64,000 bases of DNA from Photobacterium obscurum (GTDB lineage Bacteria > Pseudomonadota > Gammaproteobacteria > Enterobacterales > Vibrionaceae): contig NZ_JAKRRW010000013.1 in NCBI RefSeq assembly GCF_026191635.1, positions 1 to 64,000 on the forward strand, given 5' to 3'. A model generated the notes under the pieces. It saw only the letters and a list, made by a program, of their open reading frames with translations, had not been told where the DNA came from and did not search any database. Of the stretch, positions 48,192 to 60,257 are shown piece by piece (within the stretch, counting starts at the first letter, position 1; each line of letters opens with the position of its first letter). Made by a program: the position numbers and the translations under genes.

Positions 48192-48977
48192 TTATTTTGC
48201 TTCATTTAACGTCCAGTTGTAGTCATAGCTGATCTTGTTGAGCAGTATCGGCTTCCCGACTCGGTATTGATTAAGATGGCGTTGCAGATCACTCTGCGTG
48301 CCAAAATCCACGCTATACCAATCATAGATCGAGGATAGCTGGACTTTATTGCCTCTCTCTCTCACGCCTTTAGTGCTGTTGATGAACCTCTTGGCCCCTT
48401 GTTCAAGTAAGTGTTCACTATTGGAAGCGGTAAAGGCTTGCGGCTGCAGGTCCGGACAGCCGAGGCTGGCGCAGTTGACCACGTAGTGGATACGGGCGTC
48501 CTGCCAGATAGGGCGCAGGATCCGGTGCTCGATATCATTGAGTGACAGTTGCTGGCCGTTGATACGAACAAGCTTGCCATCCCACGGACCGAAACTGAAG
48601 ATGCCCCCGAGCTTGGTAATGGATTTCACTGGGTAGTTGTCCAGGATCAGCTGAACCGTTAGGGCATTATAGAGATTGACCCAATAGGCGAACTGCTCAT
48701 CCTGGCGGTAGCGGCGAGGGTCGATGGCGGTGAGAGTGCGGATATAGCGATCCAGTTCCCACTTGTCATTGTCGGAGACGGCGCGATAGCGAAACAGGGT
48801 TTGTTGTGGCTGTTGAACCAAGTAGTTGTCCAGCGTGCGTTGCCAGCGTGCGTGATCAATGGTCGCGGTATTGGCTTCATTGCTCTGTTGCCAATAGGGC
48901 CAGAGGTCGGCTTTGGGCGCGGTGCTGCCGGGAGCGGAAGCCAACAGTAATAAGAGAGTGAATATAATGCGCATCAT
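48192..48977 (-). CDS. DUF547 domain protein, secreted
   Basis: A 261-residue protein with a signal peptide (FTLLLLLASAPGSTA). DUF547 features are QFAYWVNLYNALTVQLIL, SFGPWDGKLVRINGQQLSLNDIEH and VNCASLGCPDLQPQAF. The fold is unknown in function; the conserved Cys pair of CASLGC may bind metal or form a disulfide. The frame opens at 49004; starts at 48977 or 48974 place the signal peptide correctly. It is a single gene between thiB and leuD. Confidence 0.85.
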   Translation of the reverse strand: MMRIIFTLLLLLASAPGSTAPKADLWPYWQQSNEANTATIDHARWQRTLDNYLVQQPQQTLFRYRAVSDNDKWELDRYIRTLTAIDPRRYRQDEQFAYWVNLYNALTVQLILDNYPVKSITKLGGIFSFGPWDGKLVRINGQQLSLNDIEHRILRPIWQDARIHYVVNCASLGCPDLQPQAFTASNSEHLLEQGAKRFINSTKGVRERGNKVQLSSIYDWYSVDFGTQSDLQRHLNQYRVGKPILLNKISYDYNWTLNEAK

Positions 48978-49071
48978 AAATCCTTGCGGCGTTCGGTGGG
49001 TCATGGCTAGGTGATATGACCTTGTATTGTCAGTTTTTCTTTCAGGAAACCTTGCAGTAATAGCGCAAATG

Positions 49072-49098
49072 AAAACGCCCCGGCGGGGCCGGGGCGTG
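49072..49098 (-). terminator. Terminator of leuABCD
   Basis: On the minus strand CGCCCCGGC-CCC-GCCGGGGCG is followed by TTTTC, 33 nt after the leuD stop codon. Confidence 0.88.
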
Positions 49099-49130
49099 AG
49101 TTAGTCTTTGCTTACTTATCTGATTTCGTA

Positions 49131-49733
49131 TTAGGCAAGGAAGGCCGGGATCTTGCTCTCATACTCTGCAATTTTGTCTTCGTGCTGCAGAGTCAGGCCG
49201 ATGTTATCCAGTCCGTTCAGCAGGCAGTGACGGCGGAATTCATCAATTTCAAAGCGATACTGCTTGCCGTTGGCAGTCACCGTCATGGCTTCTAAATCAA
49301 CGGTGACTTCTGCGCCATCATTGGCTTCGACGAACTGGAAAATCTCATCGACCTCCTGCTCGGTCAGGCGAACCGGTACCATCTGGTTATTGATCGAGTT
49401 GCCATAAAAAATATCGGCAAAACTCGGGGCAATCATTACCTGGATACCGTAATCCGCCAGCGCCCAGGGGGCATGCTCGCGCGATGAGCCGCAGCCGAAG
49501 TTTTCGCGCGCCAGCAGGATGCTCGCGCCCTGATAGCGCGGAGCGTTCATCACAAACTCAGGGTTGGGCTGCTTGCCGGCATCATCCAGAAAACGCCAGT
49601 CATGGAACAGGTGTTTGCCAAACCCTGTCCGGGTCACTTTTTGTAAAAACTGTTTAGGAATGATTGCGTCCGTATCGACATTTGCCGCGTCCAAAGGAAC
49701 CACCAAACCTGTATGTTGTTTAAAACCTGTCAT
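49131..49733 (-). CDS. leuD: 3-isopropylmalate dehydratase small subunit
   Basis: A 200-residue subunit of isopropylmalate isomerase. [22 protein letters not shown] at the start, the [18 protein letters not shown] loop and the AEDF-like [12 protein letters not shown] region are typical. The frame opens at 49805 but the ATG at 49733 has AAGGAAC before it. It follows leuC by 16 nt. Confidence 0.96.
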   Translation of the reverse strand: MTGFKQHTGLVVPLDAANVDTDAIIPKQFLQKVTRTGFGKHLFHDWRFLDDAGKQPNPEFVMNAPRYQGASILLARENFGCGSSREHAPWALADYGIQVMIAPSFADIFYGNSINNQMVPVRLTEQEVDEIFQFVEANDGAEVTVDLEAMTVTANGKQYRFEIDEFRRHCLLNGLDNIGLTLQHEDKIAEYESKIPAFLA

Positions 49734-49749
49734 TGTTCTGTTCCTTCTG

Positions 49750-51189
49750 TTAAGCGGTTGCGGTTTCTTTATCCAGCTCACGGATATCAACAAAGTGTCC
49801 GGCACACGCCGCCGCTGCGGCCATTGCCGGGCTGACTAGGTGGGTACGGCCATCACGGCCCTGGCGGCCTTCGAAGTTACGGTTGCTGGTGGAAGCGCAG
49901 CGCTCTCCAGGCCCCAGGCGGTCGTTGTTCATTGCCAGGCACATCGAGCAGCCCGGCAGGCGCCATTCAAAACCGGCATCGATAAAAATCTTATCCAGCC
50001 CTTCCAGTTCGGCCTGGGCTTTCACCTGCTCAGAGCCCGGCACCACTAATGCCTGGATATTCGGTGCCACCTGGCGCCCTTTGGCAATTGCAGCGGCGGC
50101 GCGCATGTCCTCGATACGCGAGTTGGTGCAAGAGCCAATAAAGACTTTATCGATACTGAAGTCTGCCAGTTTTTTGCCCGCCTCAAGACCCATGTAGGCC
50201 AGGGCCTTTTCGGCAGAGGCTTTTTCTACCGGATCACTGAAGTCATCCGGTGACGGAATGCACTCATCGACGGCAATCACCTGACCCGGGTTGGTGCCCC
50301 AGGTCACCTGAGGTTTGATGTCTCTGGCCTCCAGGGTCACGACCGCATCAAATGCGGCATCATCATCGGTTTTCAAGGTCTTCCAGTATTCAACAGCGGC
50401 CTCGAAGTTGTCGCCAGTCGGTGAGAAGTTGCGATCTTTGATGTAGTCGAAGGTGGTCTGGTCCGGCGCAATCAGGCCCGCTTTGGCACCCAGTTCAATC
50501 GCCATGTTACAGACCGTCATCCGTCCTTCCATCGACAGGTCGGTGATGGCTTCACCGCAGAACTCGACCACATAGCCGGTACCGCCTGCGGCGGTGGTTT
50601 TGCCGATGATGGCCAGAACGATATCTTTGGCGGTAATGCCTTCTGCGACCTTGCCTTTGACTTCAATTTTCATCTTTTTGGCACGGGCCTGCTTCAGAGT
50701 CTGGGTAGCCAGTACATGCTCGACCTCTGAAGTGCCGATACCAAAGGCCAGCGAGCCAAAGGCACCGTGAGTTGCAGTGTGCGAGTCGCCGCAGACGATA
50801 GTCATACCTGGTAGGGTAATGCCCAGCTCTGGGCCCATGACGTGGACAATACCTTGGTATTTGTGGTTCAGATCGTAGAGGGTGACACCGAACTCTTTAC
50901 AGTTCTTGGCCAGCGTTTCCATCTGGATCCGTGCCATCTCGCCAGAGGCCTTGATGTCTTTGGTTTGGGTTGAGACGTTGTGATCCATGGTAGCGAAGGT
51001 CTTGCCGACCTGACGCACCTTGCGGCCTTTCTCGCGCAGACCGTCAAAAGCCTGCGGCGAGGTTACCTCGTGGACCAGATGGCGGTCGATATACAGTATT
51101 GGGGTCTCGCCTTCCGCCGCGACGGCAACGTGGGCATCGTATACTTTTTCATATAGCGTCTTGGGCGCTTTTTTCTCGGTATTTGACAT
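49750..51189 (-). CDS. leuC: 3-isopropylmalate dehydratase large subunit
   Basis: A 479-residue aconitase-family subunit. The [4Fe-4S] cysteines are in [10 protein letters not shown] and [21 protein letters not shown] is also diagnostic. With LeuD it isomerises 2- to 3-isopropylmalate. Frame opens at 51240; the ATG at 51189 ([20 protein letters not shown]) follows GAGGAGC. It starts 25 nt after leuB. Confidence 0.97.
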   Translation of the reverse strand: MSNTEKKAPKTLYEKVYDAHVAVAAEGETPILYIDRHLVHEVTSPQAFDGLREKGRKVRQVGKTFATMDHNVSTQTKDIKASGEMARIQMETLAKNCKEFGVTLYDLNHKYQGIVHVMGPELGITLPGMTIVCGDSHTATHGAFGSLAFGIGTSEVEHVLATQTLKQARAKKMKIEVKGKVAEGITAKDIVLAIIGKTTAAGGTGYVVEFCGEAITDLSMEGRMTVCNMAIELGAKAGLIAPDQTTFDYIKDRNFSPTGDNFEAAVEYWKTLKTDDDAAFDAVVTLEARDIKPQVTWGTNPGQVIAVDECIPSPDDFSDPVEKASAEKALAYMGLEAGKKLADFSIDKVFIGSCTNSRIEDMRAAAAIAKGRQVAPNIQALVVPGSEQVKAQAELEGLDKIFIDAGFEWRLPGCSMCLAMNNDRLGPGERCASTSNRNFEGRQGRDGRTHLVSPAMAAAAACAGHFVDIRELDKETATA

Positions 51190-51214
51190 TGCTCGATTGC
51201 TCCTCGTTACGTTC

Positions 51215-53856
<2,642 letters not shown>

Positions 53857-53926
53857 TGCTACTTCCTTATGTTGGCCTGCCTATTCTGGCGTTGACTGCA
53901 TCCGCTTGCGCCGGCTCTGTAATATG

Positions 53927-53957
53927 AAAAAACCCGCGCTGACTGCGCGGGTTTTTT
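53927..53957 (-). terminator. Leucine attenuator terminator
   Basis: On the minus strand CCCGCGC-AGTCA-GCGCGGG is followed by TTTTTT. It lies between the leuL leader stop (53988) and leuA (53856), the place expected for a transcription attenuator. Confidence 0.9.
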
Positions 53958-53987
53958 GAATTCTTGGTGGTGTTTCTCACCCATCAG

Positions 53988-54050
53988 CTACCCGCGCGAA
54001 TTATTCACGATAAGGAGGAGGCTAAGGAGTAGAGAGAAACGATTTTGCAT
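53988..54050 (-). CDS. leuL: leu operon leader peptide
   Basis: A 20-residue peptide starting MQNRFSLLLSLLLIV on the minus strand, with six leucine codons, CTA CTC CTT and CTC CTC CTT, separated by one Ser codon. It is followed within 31 nt by the attenuator hairpin and then leuA. When charged leucyl-tRNA is scarce, a ribosome stalled here would favour the antiterminator and allow transcription of leuABCD. The mechanism is known for enteric leu operons and is inferred here from layout. Confidence 0.9.
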   Translation of the reverse strand: MQNRFSLLLSLLLIVNNSRG

Positions 54051-54084
54051 TTTTTAAATGATATCCACAAAGTTGATTAACAAA

Positions 54085-54114
54085 TGAATACCAAATAGAC
54101 AGGTTAAACGTCAA
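54085..54114 (-). promoter_or_regulatory. Likely leu operon promoter
   Basis: On the minus strand TTGACG (54114-54109), 18 bp, TATTCA (54090-54085). Transcription would start near 54078, about 28 nt before leuL. The rest of 54115-54325 is AT-rich with no gene seen. Confidence 0.5.
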
Positions 54115-54325
54115 CCACTAATTGAATATTTATTTTGCATTCTATGTTATTGTGTTGATTTTAAATGATTTTATATAGTTGCCAGATTCAGCCCCCAAGA
54201 TAATTGGGTATCGTCGAGGTGAATTGCTAGCGGTAAATTATTCGGGTGGAATATTAAACTGAGCTCCATTTTGTTAACAGTGGCAGTGTACGTCTCAGTT
54301 GGTCGAAGAAAATTTGACCTGAGAC

Positions 54326-54349
54326 TAAATTAATCAAATGATTAATTTA
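54326..54349. promoter_or_regulatory. Palindromic operator 1 before the tetR-RND operon
   Basis: AAATTAATCA-AA-TGATTAATTT is perfectly symmetrical with 10-bp arms, extended by T and A to 24 bp. Its core ATTAATCA-NN-TGATTAAT is repeated 67 bp downstream. Confidence 0.72.
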
Positions 54350-54395
54350 GTGTGAATAATTATTGTGCGGATCAGGCGCTATTCTGGAGTAAATT

Positions 54396-54413
54396 ATTAA
54401 TCACATGATTAAT
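54396..54413. promoter_or_regulatory. Palindromic operator 2 before the tetR-RND operon
   Basis: ATTAATCA-CA-TGATTAAT shares the 8+8-bp core of operator 1. It lies 20 nt before the regulator start codon. The length and symmetry fit a TetR dimer, so autoregulation is likely. Confidence 0.72.
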
Positions 54414-54432
54414 TAAGGTGTTGATAGACGTT

Positions 54433-55086
54433 ATGGCTGGAAAAACAGGACGTCCCGCTGGGGAGTCTGACGCCAGAGAGCGGTTAATCAAAGAAGCAAA
54501 AAAGTTATTTGTCGCATTGCCCTATAGCAAGGTATCGACGCGGATGATTGCAACCCGGGCAGGGGTTAATGTGGCCCTGATCCGCTATTACTTTGGTAAT
54601 AAGGCGGGGTTGTTTGAGACGATGCTGCGCGAAACTCTGGAGCCAATCCGGGCTCAGCTTAAGCGGGTGATCAATATTGGTGATATTGAAAGTGTCGGGG
54701 AGTTAATGCGCACTTACTACCGTATTATGGCGCCAACCCCTGATCTGCCGAAGCTGATAGCCCGTACCATGATGATGGAGCCTGGGGACTTGCAGCGCCG
54801 AGCCATGGAAAAGATATTCAGTGAAATTTCCCTACCGGCAGAACAGCTGATGTTCCATAAAATGCGAGAGGTTGGCGTCTTGCGCGACGGTGTGTCACCA
54901 GTGAAAGCCAGGATGACATTTATCAGCATGATGGTTTTTCCTTTCTTGGCCCCGCCAGCCCTGCTGGGGATTCAAGGCATTGAATTGAATGAAGAGTGGT
55001 TAATGGAGCTTGCCGAGCACAATGTTAATGTGCTGCTCCGTGGGATTTTAGCGCAGGGAGGCGATAGCAACGATGAAGCTCACTAG
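54433..55086 (+). CDS. TetR-family transcriptional regulator
   Basis: A 217-residue regulator. The N-terminal TetR helix-turn-helix spans about 12-58: RERLIKEAKKLFVALPYSKVS then TRMIATRAGVNVALIRYYFGNKAGLFE. The C-terminal part is a ligand-binding domain with no recognised ligand. The ATG at 54433 gives the usual MAGKTGRPAG start; a GTG at 54418 is an in-frame alternative. Its 3' end overlaps the adaptor gene by 14 nt, so the three genes form one operon. Two matching palindromes upstream suggest it represses itself and the pump. Confidence 0.9.
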   Translation: MAGKTGRPAGESDARERLIKEAKKLFVALPYSKVSTRMIATRAGVNVALIRYYFGNKAGLFETMLRETLEPIRAQLKRVINIGDIESVGELMRTYYRIMAPTPDLPKLIARTMMMEPGDLQRRAMEKIFSEISLPAEQLMFHKMREVGVLRDGVSPVKARMTFISMMVFPFLAPPALLGIQGIELNEEWLMELAEHNVNVLLRGILAQGGDSNDEAH

Positions 55087-56440
55087 GAACTTATTGATCT
55101 TTCCGGCCATACTGGCAGGTATTGCAATACTGGCTCTGGCGGTCAATTTACGCTCGACACCTGGCATCAAGCCAGCTTTGAACAAAGCGCGGCCGGTGGA
55201 TGTGATCAGTTTGCAGCAACTGCTGCTGGCGCCTATGGTCACGGGATTTGGCCGGGTCAAACCTAAGGTCGAGTGGCAGGCTATCGCAGAAGTTTCTGGC
55301 AAGGTGGTCTACCGCCATCCTGGGCTGGAAAAAGGCCGGGTGCTGGATGCCGGTACCGTCTTGCTTAAGATCGATCCGCTTGATTACGAGCTACGTCTGG
55401 CGCAAGCCGAGGCCGATGTCAGTTCCAGCCAGGCCCAGCTGGCTAAATTGGCGCAGGAAGAGCTGAACCTGAAAACCACCCTAAAGATCGAAAAAAATCG
55501 CCTGGCGATCAGCCAGAAAGAACTGACCCGCAAGAAAGAACTCCGTCGCAAGGGCTTGACCTCACAATCTGCTGTCGACTTGGAGCAGCAAAATACCCTT
55601 GCCAGCCAGAAAGTGGTTCAGGATATTGAGAATCAGCTGATTGTCCTGCCCAATGAACGCAAGGTTACGCTGGCGCAGCTGGAGGTGAACCAGTCTCGGG
55701 TGACTGAGGCGAAGCGTTCGCTGGAAAAAACCGTAATTACTCTTCCGGTCGATGCACGGATCTCCAGTGTCGATATCGAGCAGAATCAGGTGGTGAATAG
55801 CCAACAGGCGATGGTAATCGCACATGGTATTGATGCGGTTGAAATTGATGCTCAGGTTGCCCTGCATGATATGCAGGTATTGGCCTCAAGCCTGACTCAG
55901 TATACCGCTCATGCCGACGGGCGTCCGCGGGCCGACCAGCTGGATCTGACCGCCACTATCCAGTTATCTAGTGGCAGTTTTTTACAAAGCTGGCCTGCCA
56001 AGGTAGCCAGGATCAGCGATACCGTCAGTGCCAATCAGGCCACGGTCGGGGTGATCCTCGAAGTTGAGCAGGACTATAGTCAGCTGTCGCCTGAAAGTGC
56101 GCCACCGCTGGTCAACGGCATGTTTGTCGAGGCCCGCTTGTCCGGGCAGGCCAATGCGCACTGGGTGATCCCGGAGCGGGCACTACATGGTGATAAAGTT
56201 TACCTGGTAAGTGATAGCAACACTTTGAATATTATGCCGGTAACAGTGCTGTTCCGTCGTGATGGGATGGTTGCCATCAGCGGGGAACTCACCACCGAGC
56301 AGTTGTTAGTTGTGAATGATCTTTTGCCTGCGGTATCGGGTATGGAGCTACAGGTGGTGACCCGAAACGGTAATAAAGTGGATTCTCAAGCAGCGCCAGG
56401 CGAGAAGACACAACAGGTAGCTGAGGAACCCGCGTTATGA
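55073..56440 (+). CDS. RND efflux periplasmic adaptor (membrane-fusion protein)
   Basis: A 455-residue HlyD/AcrA-type protein. An N-terminal anchor (residues 6-25) is followed by a lipoyl half-motif (EVSGKVVYRHPGLEKGRVLDAGTVLLKIDP), a long alpha-hairpin (about 105-215) and a beta-barrel. It links the pump to an outer-membrane channel. No TolC-like channel is encoded nearby, so it presumably borrows one. Its stop overlaps the pump start (ATGA). Confidence 0.92.
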   Translation: MKLTRNLLIFPAILAGIAILALAVNLRSTPGIKPALNKARPVDVISLQQLLLAPMVTGFGRVKPKVEWQAIAEVSGKVVYRHPGLEKGRVLDAGTVLLKIDPLDYELRLAQAEADVSSSQAQLAKLAQEELNLKTTLKIEKNRLAISQKELTRKKELRRKGLTSQSAVDLEQQNTLASQKVVQDIENQLIVLPNERKVTLAQLEVNQSRVTEAKRSLEKTVITLPVDARISSVDIEQNQVVNSQQAMVIAHGIDAVEIDAQVALHDMQVLASSLTQYTAHADGRPRADQLDLTATIQLSSGSFLQSWPAKVARISDTVSANQATVGVILEVEQDYSQLSPESAPPLVNGMFVEARLSGQANAHWVIPERALHGDKVYLVSDSNTLNIMPVTVLFRRDGMVAISGELTTEQLLVVNDLLPAVSGMELQVVTRNGNKVDSQAAPGEKTQQVAEEPAL

Positions 56441-59400
56441 TCCGGTATTTCTCTCGTCACCCGACAGCGGCCAATTTGTTAATGCTGACCTTGCTGATTT
56501 TTGGCTTGGTCTCGCTACCTCAGATCAAGCGTGAAACTTTTCCTGAATTTTCGCCACCCTATATTATTGCCTCTGTGGTTTATCCCGGTGCCTCGCCACA
56601 GGAAGTGGAAGAAAGCATTTGTATGCGGATGGAAGATGCGGTGGATGGTCTGGCGAATATCGAAGAAACCCGCTGCGAAGCTGTGGAAGGCTCGGCCTCG
56701 TTAGTACTCAAGCTAACCAGCAGTGATGTGGTGTCGCGGATGCTAGTGGACGTCCAGACCCAGATTAATGCGATCAATGACTTTCCGACGGAAATCGAGG
56801 CTCCGATTGTCCGTGAGCTGGACTGGAACGAACCAGTGGTGGATGTAGCTATTAGTGCCGATACCAGCTGGCCGGATTTGAAAGCTTATGCTGAACAGCT
56901 TAAACGTAAGCTGAAGCTGGATTACGGCGTGTCCTTGGTTGATGTGGCCGGCTTTTCCGAGCACCAGCTTCGAGTGGAATTGAAAGAAGCGGCATTACGG
57001 CAGTTGGGGATGAGTGTCGGCGATATTGCCGATCGCCTTGCCCGTCAGAACCTCAAGCTACCCAGCGGAAATATCGAATTGGCTGAGAAAAACCTGCTGA
57101 TCCGGTTCGATGAGCAGAAGGTCACCCCGGAGACATTGGCCAAGACGGTGATCGGCGCTGACAGCGAAGGTGCTTTGTTGCGGCTGGGCGATATTGCAAC
57201 TATCACTGACCGCTTTGAACTGGATGAGCAAAAAGTACTGTTTGACGGCAGGCCGTCGGCATTGCTGAAGATCAGCAAGAACAAGGCCGATGATGCCTTG
57301 CGGATCAAAGAGCGGGTAGTCCGGTTTGTTGAGGACGAGAACAAGGTTGCGCCGACTGGGGTAACGCTGAACCTGACCAATGATATCTCATCGGTGCTGT
57401 GGGATCGTTTGACCATGATGGTGAAAAACGGCTGGCAGGGTGTGGTGCTGGTGTTTGCGACCATGTGGCTGTTTTTTACCTTCCGTTATTCGTTTTGGGT
57501 TGCGGCAGGATTGCCAGTAGCATTCCTTGGCAGCCTGTTTCTGATGGCCGGGCTGGGGTTGTCGATCAATATTATGTCGCTTGTCGCGTTGCTGATGGCC
57601 ATCGGTATCATGATGGATGACGCCATCGTGATTGCCGAGTCAATCGCTGCCCACCTCGAACGGGGGCTGTCGGTGCCGGATGCGGTAACCAACGGGGTCA
57701 AGAAAGTATTCCCCGGCGTGCTGTCCTCCTATCTGACGACGGTGTGTATTTTCGGTAGCCTGATGTTCCTGGAAGGGGAGATGGGGGCGGTGCTGAAGGT
57801 AGTGCCGATGGTGCTTATCCTGGTGCTGACCATTAGTTTGGTCGAAGCTTTTCTGATCCTTCCCAACCATCTTAGTCATTCATTGCAGAAGCAGCGTGCA
57901 AGTGGCAGACGGGAGAGACCGTCACTGGCGTTCAAGGCCCGTTTCCTCAAGCGTTTTGAGGCATTCCGTAATAACCAGTTGGTTACCGCCGTCGATTGGG
58001 TGGTGCGCTGGCGCTACCTGTTCCTGGGTAGCGTGATAGCCATGTTGTTTATCTCGTTTTCTCTGCTGGCCGGCGGGGCACTGAAGTTTGTCGGTTTCCC
58101 GGAGCTAGATGGTGATATTGCCGAGGCGCGGGTGATTTTGCCGCCGGGAGCATCACTGGCACAGACCGAGCGGGTGGTGGGAAGAATCGTTGCGGCGGCA
58201 GAGACGCTGGGTGCCGAGTGGAGCGAACAGTATGAAGGTGGTCAGCCATTAGTCGAGCATATTACCGAGCAGTATAATTTCAACGCTGACGCCGATGAAA
58301 ATGGGCCGCACGTGGCTACAATCCGGTTGGACATTCTGGGCGCCGAATCGCGTAATACCCGGATTGATGATTTTATTGTAGCCTGGCGCGAGGCTGTCGG
58401 AGTAATTGCGGACCCTGTATCAATGGTGTTTAAGCAGCCGATGGTCGGGCCGGGCGGACGGGCAGTCGAGATCCGGATGCAACATGATGACTTGGCGCAG
58501 TTGAAAGCGGCGTCGATTGAACTGCAGCAGTTCCTTAATGAGTTCGACGGGGTGTCCGGCGTACTCGATGATATGCGGATGGGCAAGCAGGAAGTACTGG
58601 TGAAGCTACGCCCGGGAGCGGAAAGCTTTGGGGTTGATGGTCAGCTTATTGCCTCTCAGCTGAGGGCGGCCTATTTTGGCCAGACGGCCGATGAGATTCA
58701 GATAGGCCCTGAAAATATTGAGGTCGAAGTCAGGTTTGATAAGCAGGAAGCGGCCAACTTACAAACCATGGCCAGCTTCCCGGTGATCTTGGGTGACGGC
58801 AGCCAGATCCCACTGGCTTCGATCGCTATGCTGGAGTACCAGCGCAATTTTGTTCGTATCCAGCGGATCAACGGGGTTCGTACCTTGAGTGTGTTTGCCG
58901 ATCTCGATAGTAGCAAGATCAGCTCGACGGAAATTACCCGTCAGTTTCGAAGCCAGCTGATGCCGCAGCTGCAACAAAGCTACCCGGGACTGCGTTTCGA
59001 TTTTGAAGGCGAGGCCAAAGACACCGCGCAAACCGGCCAGTCGATGGCAATTGGTTTTATGCTGGGGGTGTTCGGGGTGTTCGTGATCCTCAGCTACCAG
59101 TTCCGCAGCTATCTGGAACCGTTTGTTGTGCTGCTGGCAATACCGCTGGCGTTGATAGGCGTGCTCTGGGGCCACTGGCTGCTGGGGTTTGCCTTGAGTA
59201 TGCCGAGTATTATGGGGTTCGTTTCCCTTGCCGGCGTCGTGGTGAATGACTCCATTCTCCTGGTGCAGTATATCCGTCACCATGTGGATGACGGTGATAG
59301 CGTGCATGATGCGGTGGTGAAGGCGAGCCGGGAGCGATTCCGAGCCGTCTTCCTGACCTCGCTGACCACGGCGGCAGGACTATTGCCACTGTTGCTGGAA

Positions 59401-59559
59401 ACTAGCCTACAGGCTCAGGTGATCCAGCCACTGGTTATTTCCATTGTGTTCGGGATCTTTACCTCGACCTTGTTGGTATTGTTTATGATCCCAGCAGCCT
59501 ACGCCATTCTGGCCGATTTTAACTTGGTCCGGAAGCATGAAGAGCTGGTGCCGGCCTAG
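56437..59559 (+). CDS. RND multidrug-type efflux permease
   Basis: A 1040-residue inner-membrane proton antiporter with twelve segments and two large periplasmic loops. VYPGASPQEVEESICMRMEDA, the proton-relay Asp pair in GIMMDDAIVIAESI, and the second-half SLAGVVVNDSILLVQYI are visible. It is closer to the HAE1-like subgroup with shorter loops than to AcrB, judging by length and motif. Substrates are unknown. It ends the tetR operon and is followed by a strong terminator. Confidence 0.93.
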   Translation: MIRYFSRHPTAANLLMLTLLIFGLVSLPQIKRETFPEFSPPYIIASVVYPGASPQEVEESICMRMEDAVDGLANIEETRCEAVEGSASLVLKLTSSDVVSRMLVDVQTQINAINDFPTEIEAPIVRELDWNEPVVDVAISADTSWPDLKAYAEQLKRKLKLDYGVSLVDVAGFSEHQLRVELKEAALRQLGMSVGDIADRLARQNLKLPSGNIELAEKNLLIRFDEQKVTPETLAKTVIGADSEGALLRLGDIATITDRFELDEQKVLFDGRPSALLKISKNKADDALRIKERVVRFVEDENKVAPTGVTLNLTNDISSVLWDRLTMMVKNGWQGVVLVFATMWLFFTFRYSFWVAAGLPVAFLGSLFLMAGLGLSINIMSLVALLMAIGIMMDDAIVIAESIAAHLERGLSVPDAVTNGVKKVFPGVLSSYLTTVCIFGSLMFLEGEMGAVLKVVPMVLILVLTISLVEAFLILPNHLSHSLQKQRASGRRERPSLAFKARFLKRFEAFRNNQLVTAVDWVVRWRYLFLGSVIAMLFISFSLLAGGALKFVGFPELDGDIAEARVILPPGASLAQTERVVGRIVAAAETLGAEWSEQYEGGQPLVEHITEQYNFNADADENGPHVATIRLDILGAESRNTRIDDFIVAWREAVGVIADPVSMVFKQPMVGPGGRAVEIRMQHDDLAQLKAASIELQQFLNEFDGVSGVLDDMRMGKQEVLVKLRPGAESFGVDGQLIASQLRAAYFGQTADEIQIGPENIEVEVRFDKQEAANLQTMASFPVILGDGSQIPLASIAMLEYQRNFVRIQRINGVRTLSVFADLDSSKISSTEITRQFRSQLMPQLQQSYPGLRFDFEGEAKDTAQTGQSMAIGFMLGVFGVFVILSYQFRSYLEPFVVLLAIPLALIGVLWGHWLLGFALSMPSIMGFVSLAGVVVNDSILLVQYIRHHVDDGDSVHDAVVKASRERFRAVFLTSLTTAAGLLPLLLETSLQAQVIQPLVISIVFGIFTSTLLVLFMIPAAYAILADFNLVRKHEELVPA

Positions 59560-59580
59560 CGCTTGCCATGGTCTGTGATG

Positions 59581-59608
59581 AAACGGGGCTGCTAAGCCCC
59601 GTTTTTTT
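59581..59608 (+). terminator. Terminator after RND operon
   Basis: AACGGGGCT-GCTA-AGCCCCGTTTTTTT: GC-rich stem and a run of seven T. Confidence 0.92.
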
Positions 59609-59682
59609 ATCTCCAGTTTGGCTTTGCCTGCATCTGCCATAGATCTTCTTTAAATCGTCACTGCACTGGTACCATTTGAACC

Positions 59683-59964
59683 ATGTGGTTTTGCCTCCTC
59701 TTGCCCATCAGGATCAAATTAAAAATGATGGCTGTGTGTTGCTGTATTTGCCTCTTAAATAACTGCGCCGTGGTGTTTCCTCCCTGTATGGCATTGGCGA
59801 TCGCCCGTTGGGTTCTGTCCGGTAATTGGTATCACTGTGATGAATTGTGGCAATAGCTGTTGCAGCAGCTTCAATTTCCAGATTTGACGCGAGATTTGAT
59901 GGTCGATTTTTATCCGTATGGTGGCGTTGCTAAGCGCTCATTTTCAATCACTGGGAGTTATTGA
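59683..59964 (+). pseudogene. Possible decayed ORF with one in-frame stop
   Basis: From an ATG at 59683 a frame stays open for 93 codons except for a single TAG at 59854-59856. The first part is Cys-rich and hydrophobic (MAVCCCICLLNN, MALAIARWVLSGNWYHCDELWQ); the part after the TAG continues as LLQQLQFPDLTRDLMVDFYP then YGGVAKRSF, which looks protein-like. No ribosome site is evident. It may be a remnant gene or a chance open frame; no family is recognised. Confidence 0.2.
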
Positions 59965-60107
59965 TTAGGTGGGTGAGCGTTTTTCTGGCTTGTGTGGTGA
60001 GTGTGTTTTTCGAATAAAAAAGCGGCTTTTTTTGCTTATAATTACGCCTTTATTTTAATTATAGTTATTTTAGATCTTTTTATAACTGACATAACATCTT
60101 GATCTTA

Positions 60108-60197
60108 ATGTGTTTGTATTCTGAATTTGGTTTCATGCGCATGATTGCTTACATTTCCCGACAATCGACTATTGGTTTCGTCAATCTATTTGAATAA
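60108..60197 (+). CDS. Possible leuO leader ORF, 29 codons
   Basis: ATG at 60108 to TAA at 60195-60197 encodes a peptide starting MCLYSEFGFMRMIAYISR. No Shine-Dalgarno sequence is clear before the ATG. Its only support is its position 20 nt before a terminator-like hairpin in the leuO leader. Confidence 0.2.
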   Translation: MCLYSEFGFMRMIAYISRQSTIGFVNLFE

Positions 60198-60216
60198 TAC
60201 TGGCCGCATCCCGGAC

Positions 60217-60257
60217 AAGAGCTCAATTGTCTAAGGGCTGAGGACACGCTCTTTTTT
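60217..60257 (+). terminator. Terminator-like hairpin in the leuO leader
   Basis: AAGAGC pairs with GCTCTT, and inside it TGTC pairs with GACA around an 11-nt loop; the outer arm runs directly into TTTT. The stem is broken by unpaired bases, so it is weaker than the other terminators in the window. It lies 56 nt before the leuO start. Confidence 0.4.

Noticed and set aside
54418-54432. GTG start adding five residues to the TetR regulator
   Set aside because: It would place the start within the operator-promoter zone and the extra MLIDV is not typical; the ATG at 54433 gives the usual N-terminus.
58759-59307. Minus-strand 182-codon open frame
   Set aside because: Antisense to the second half of the RND pump; His/Gln-rich shadow with no start signal.
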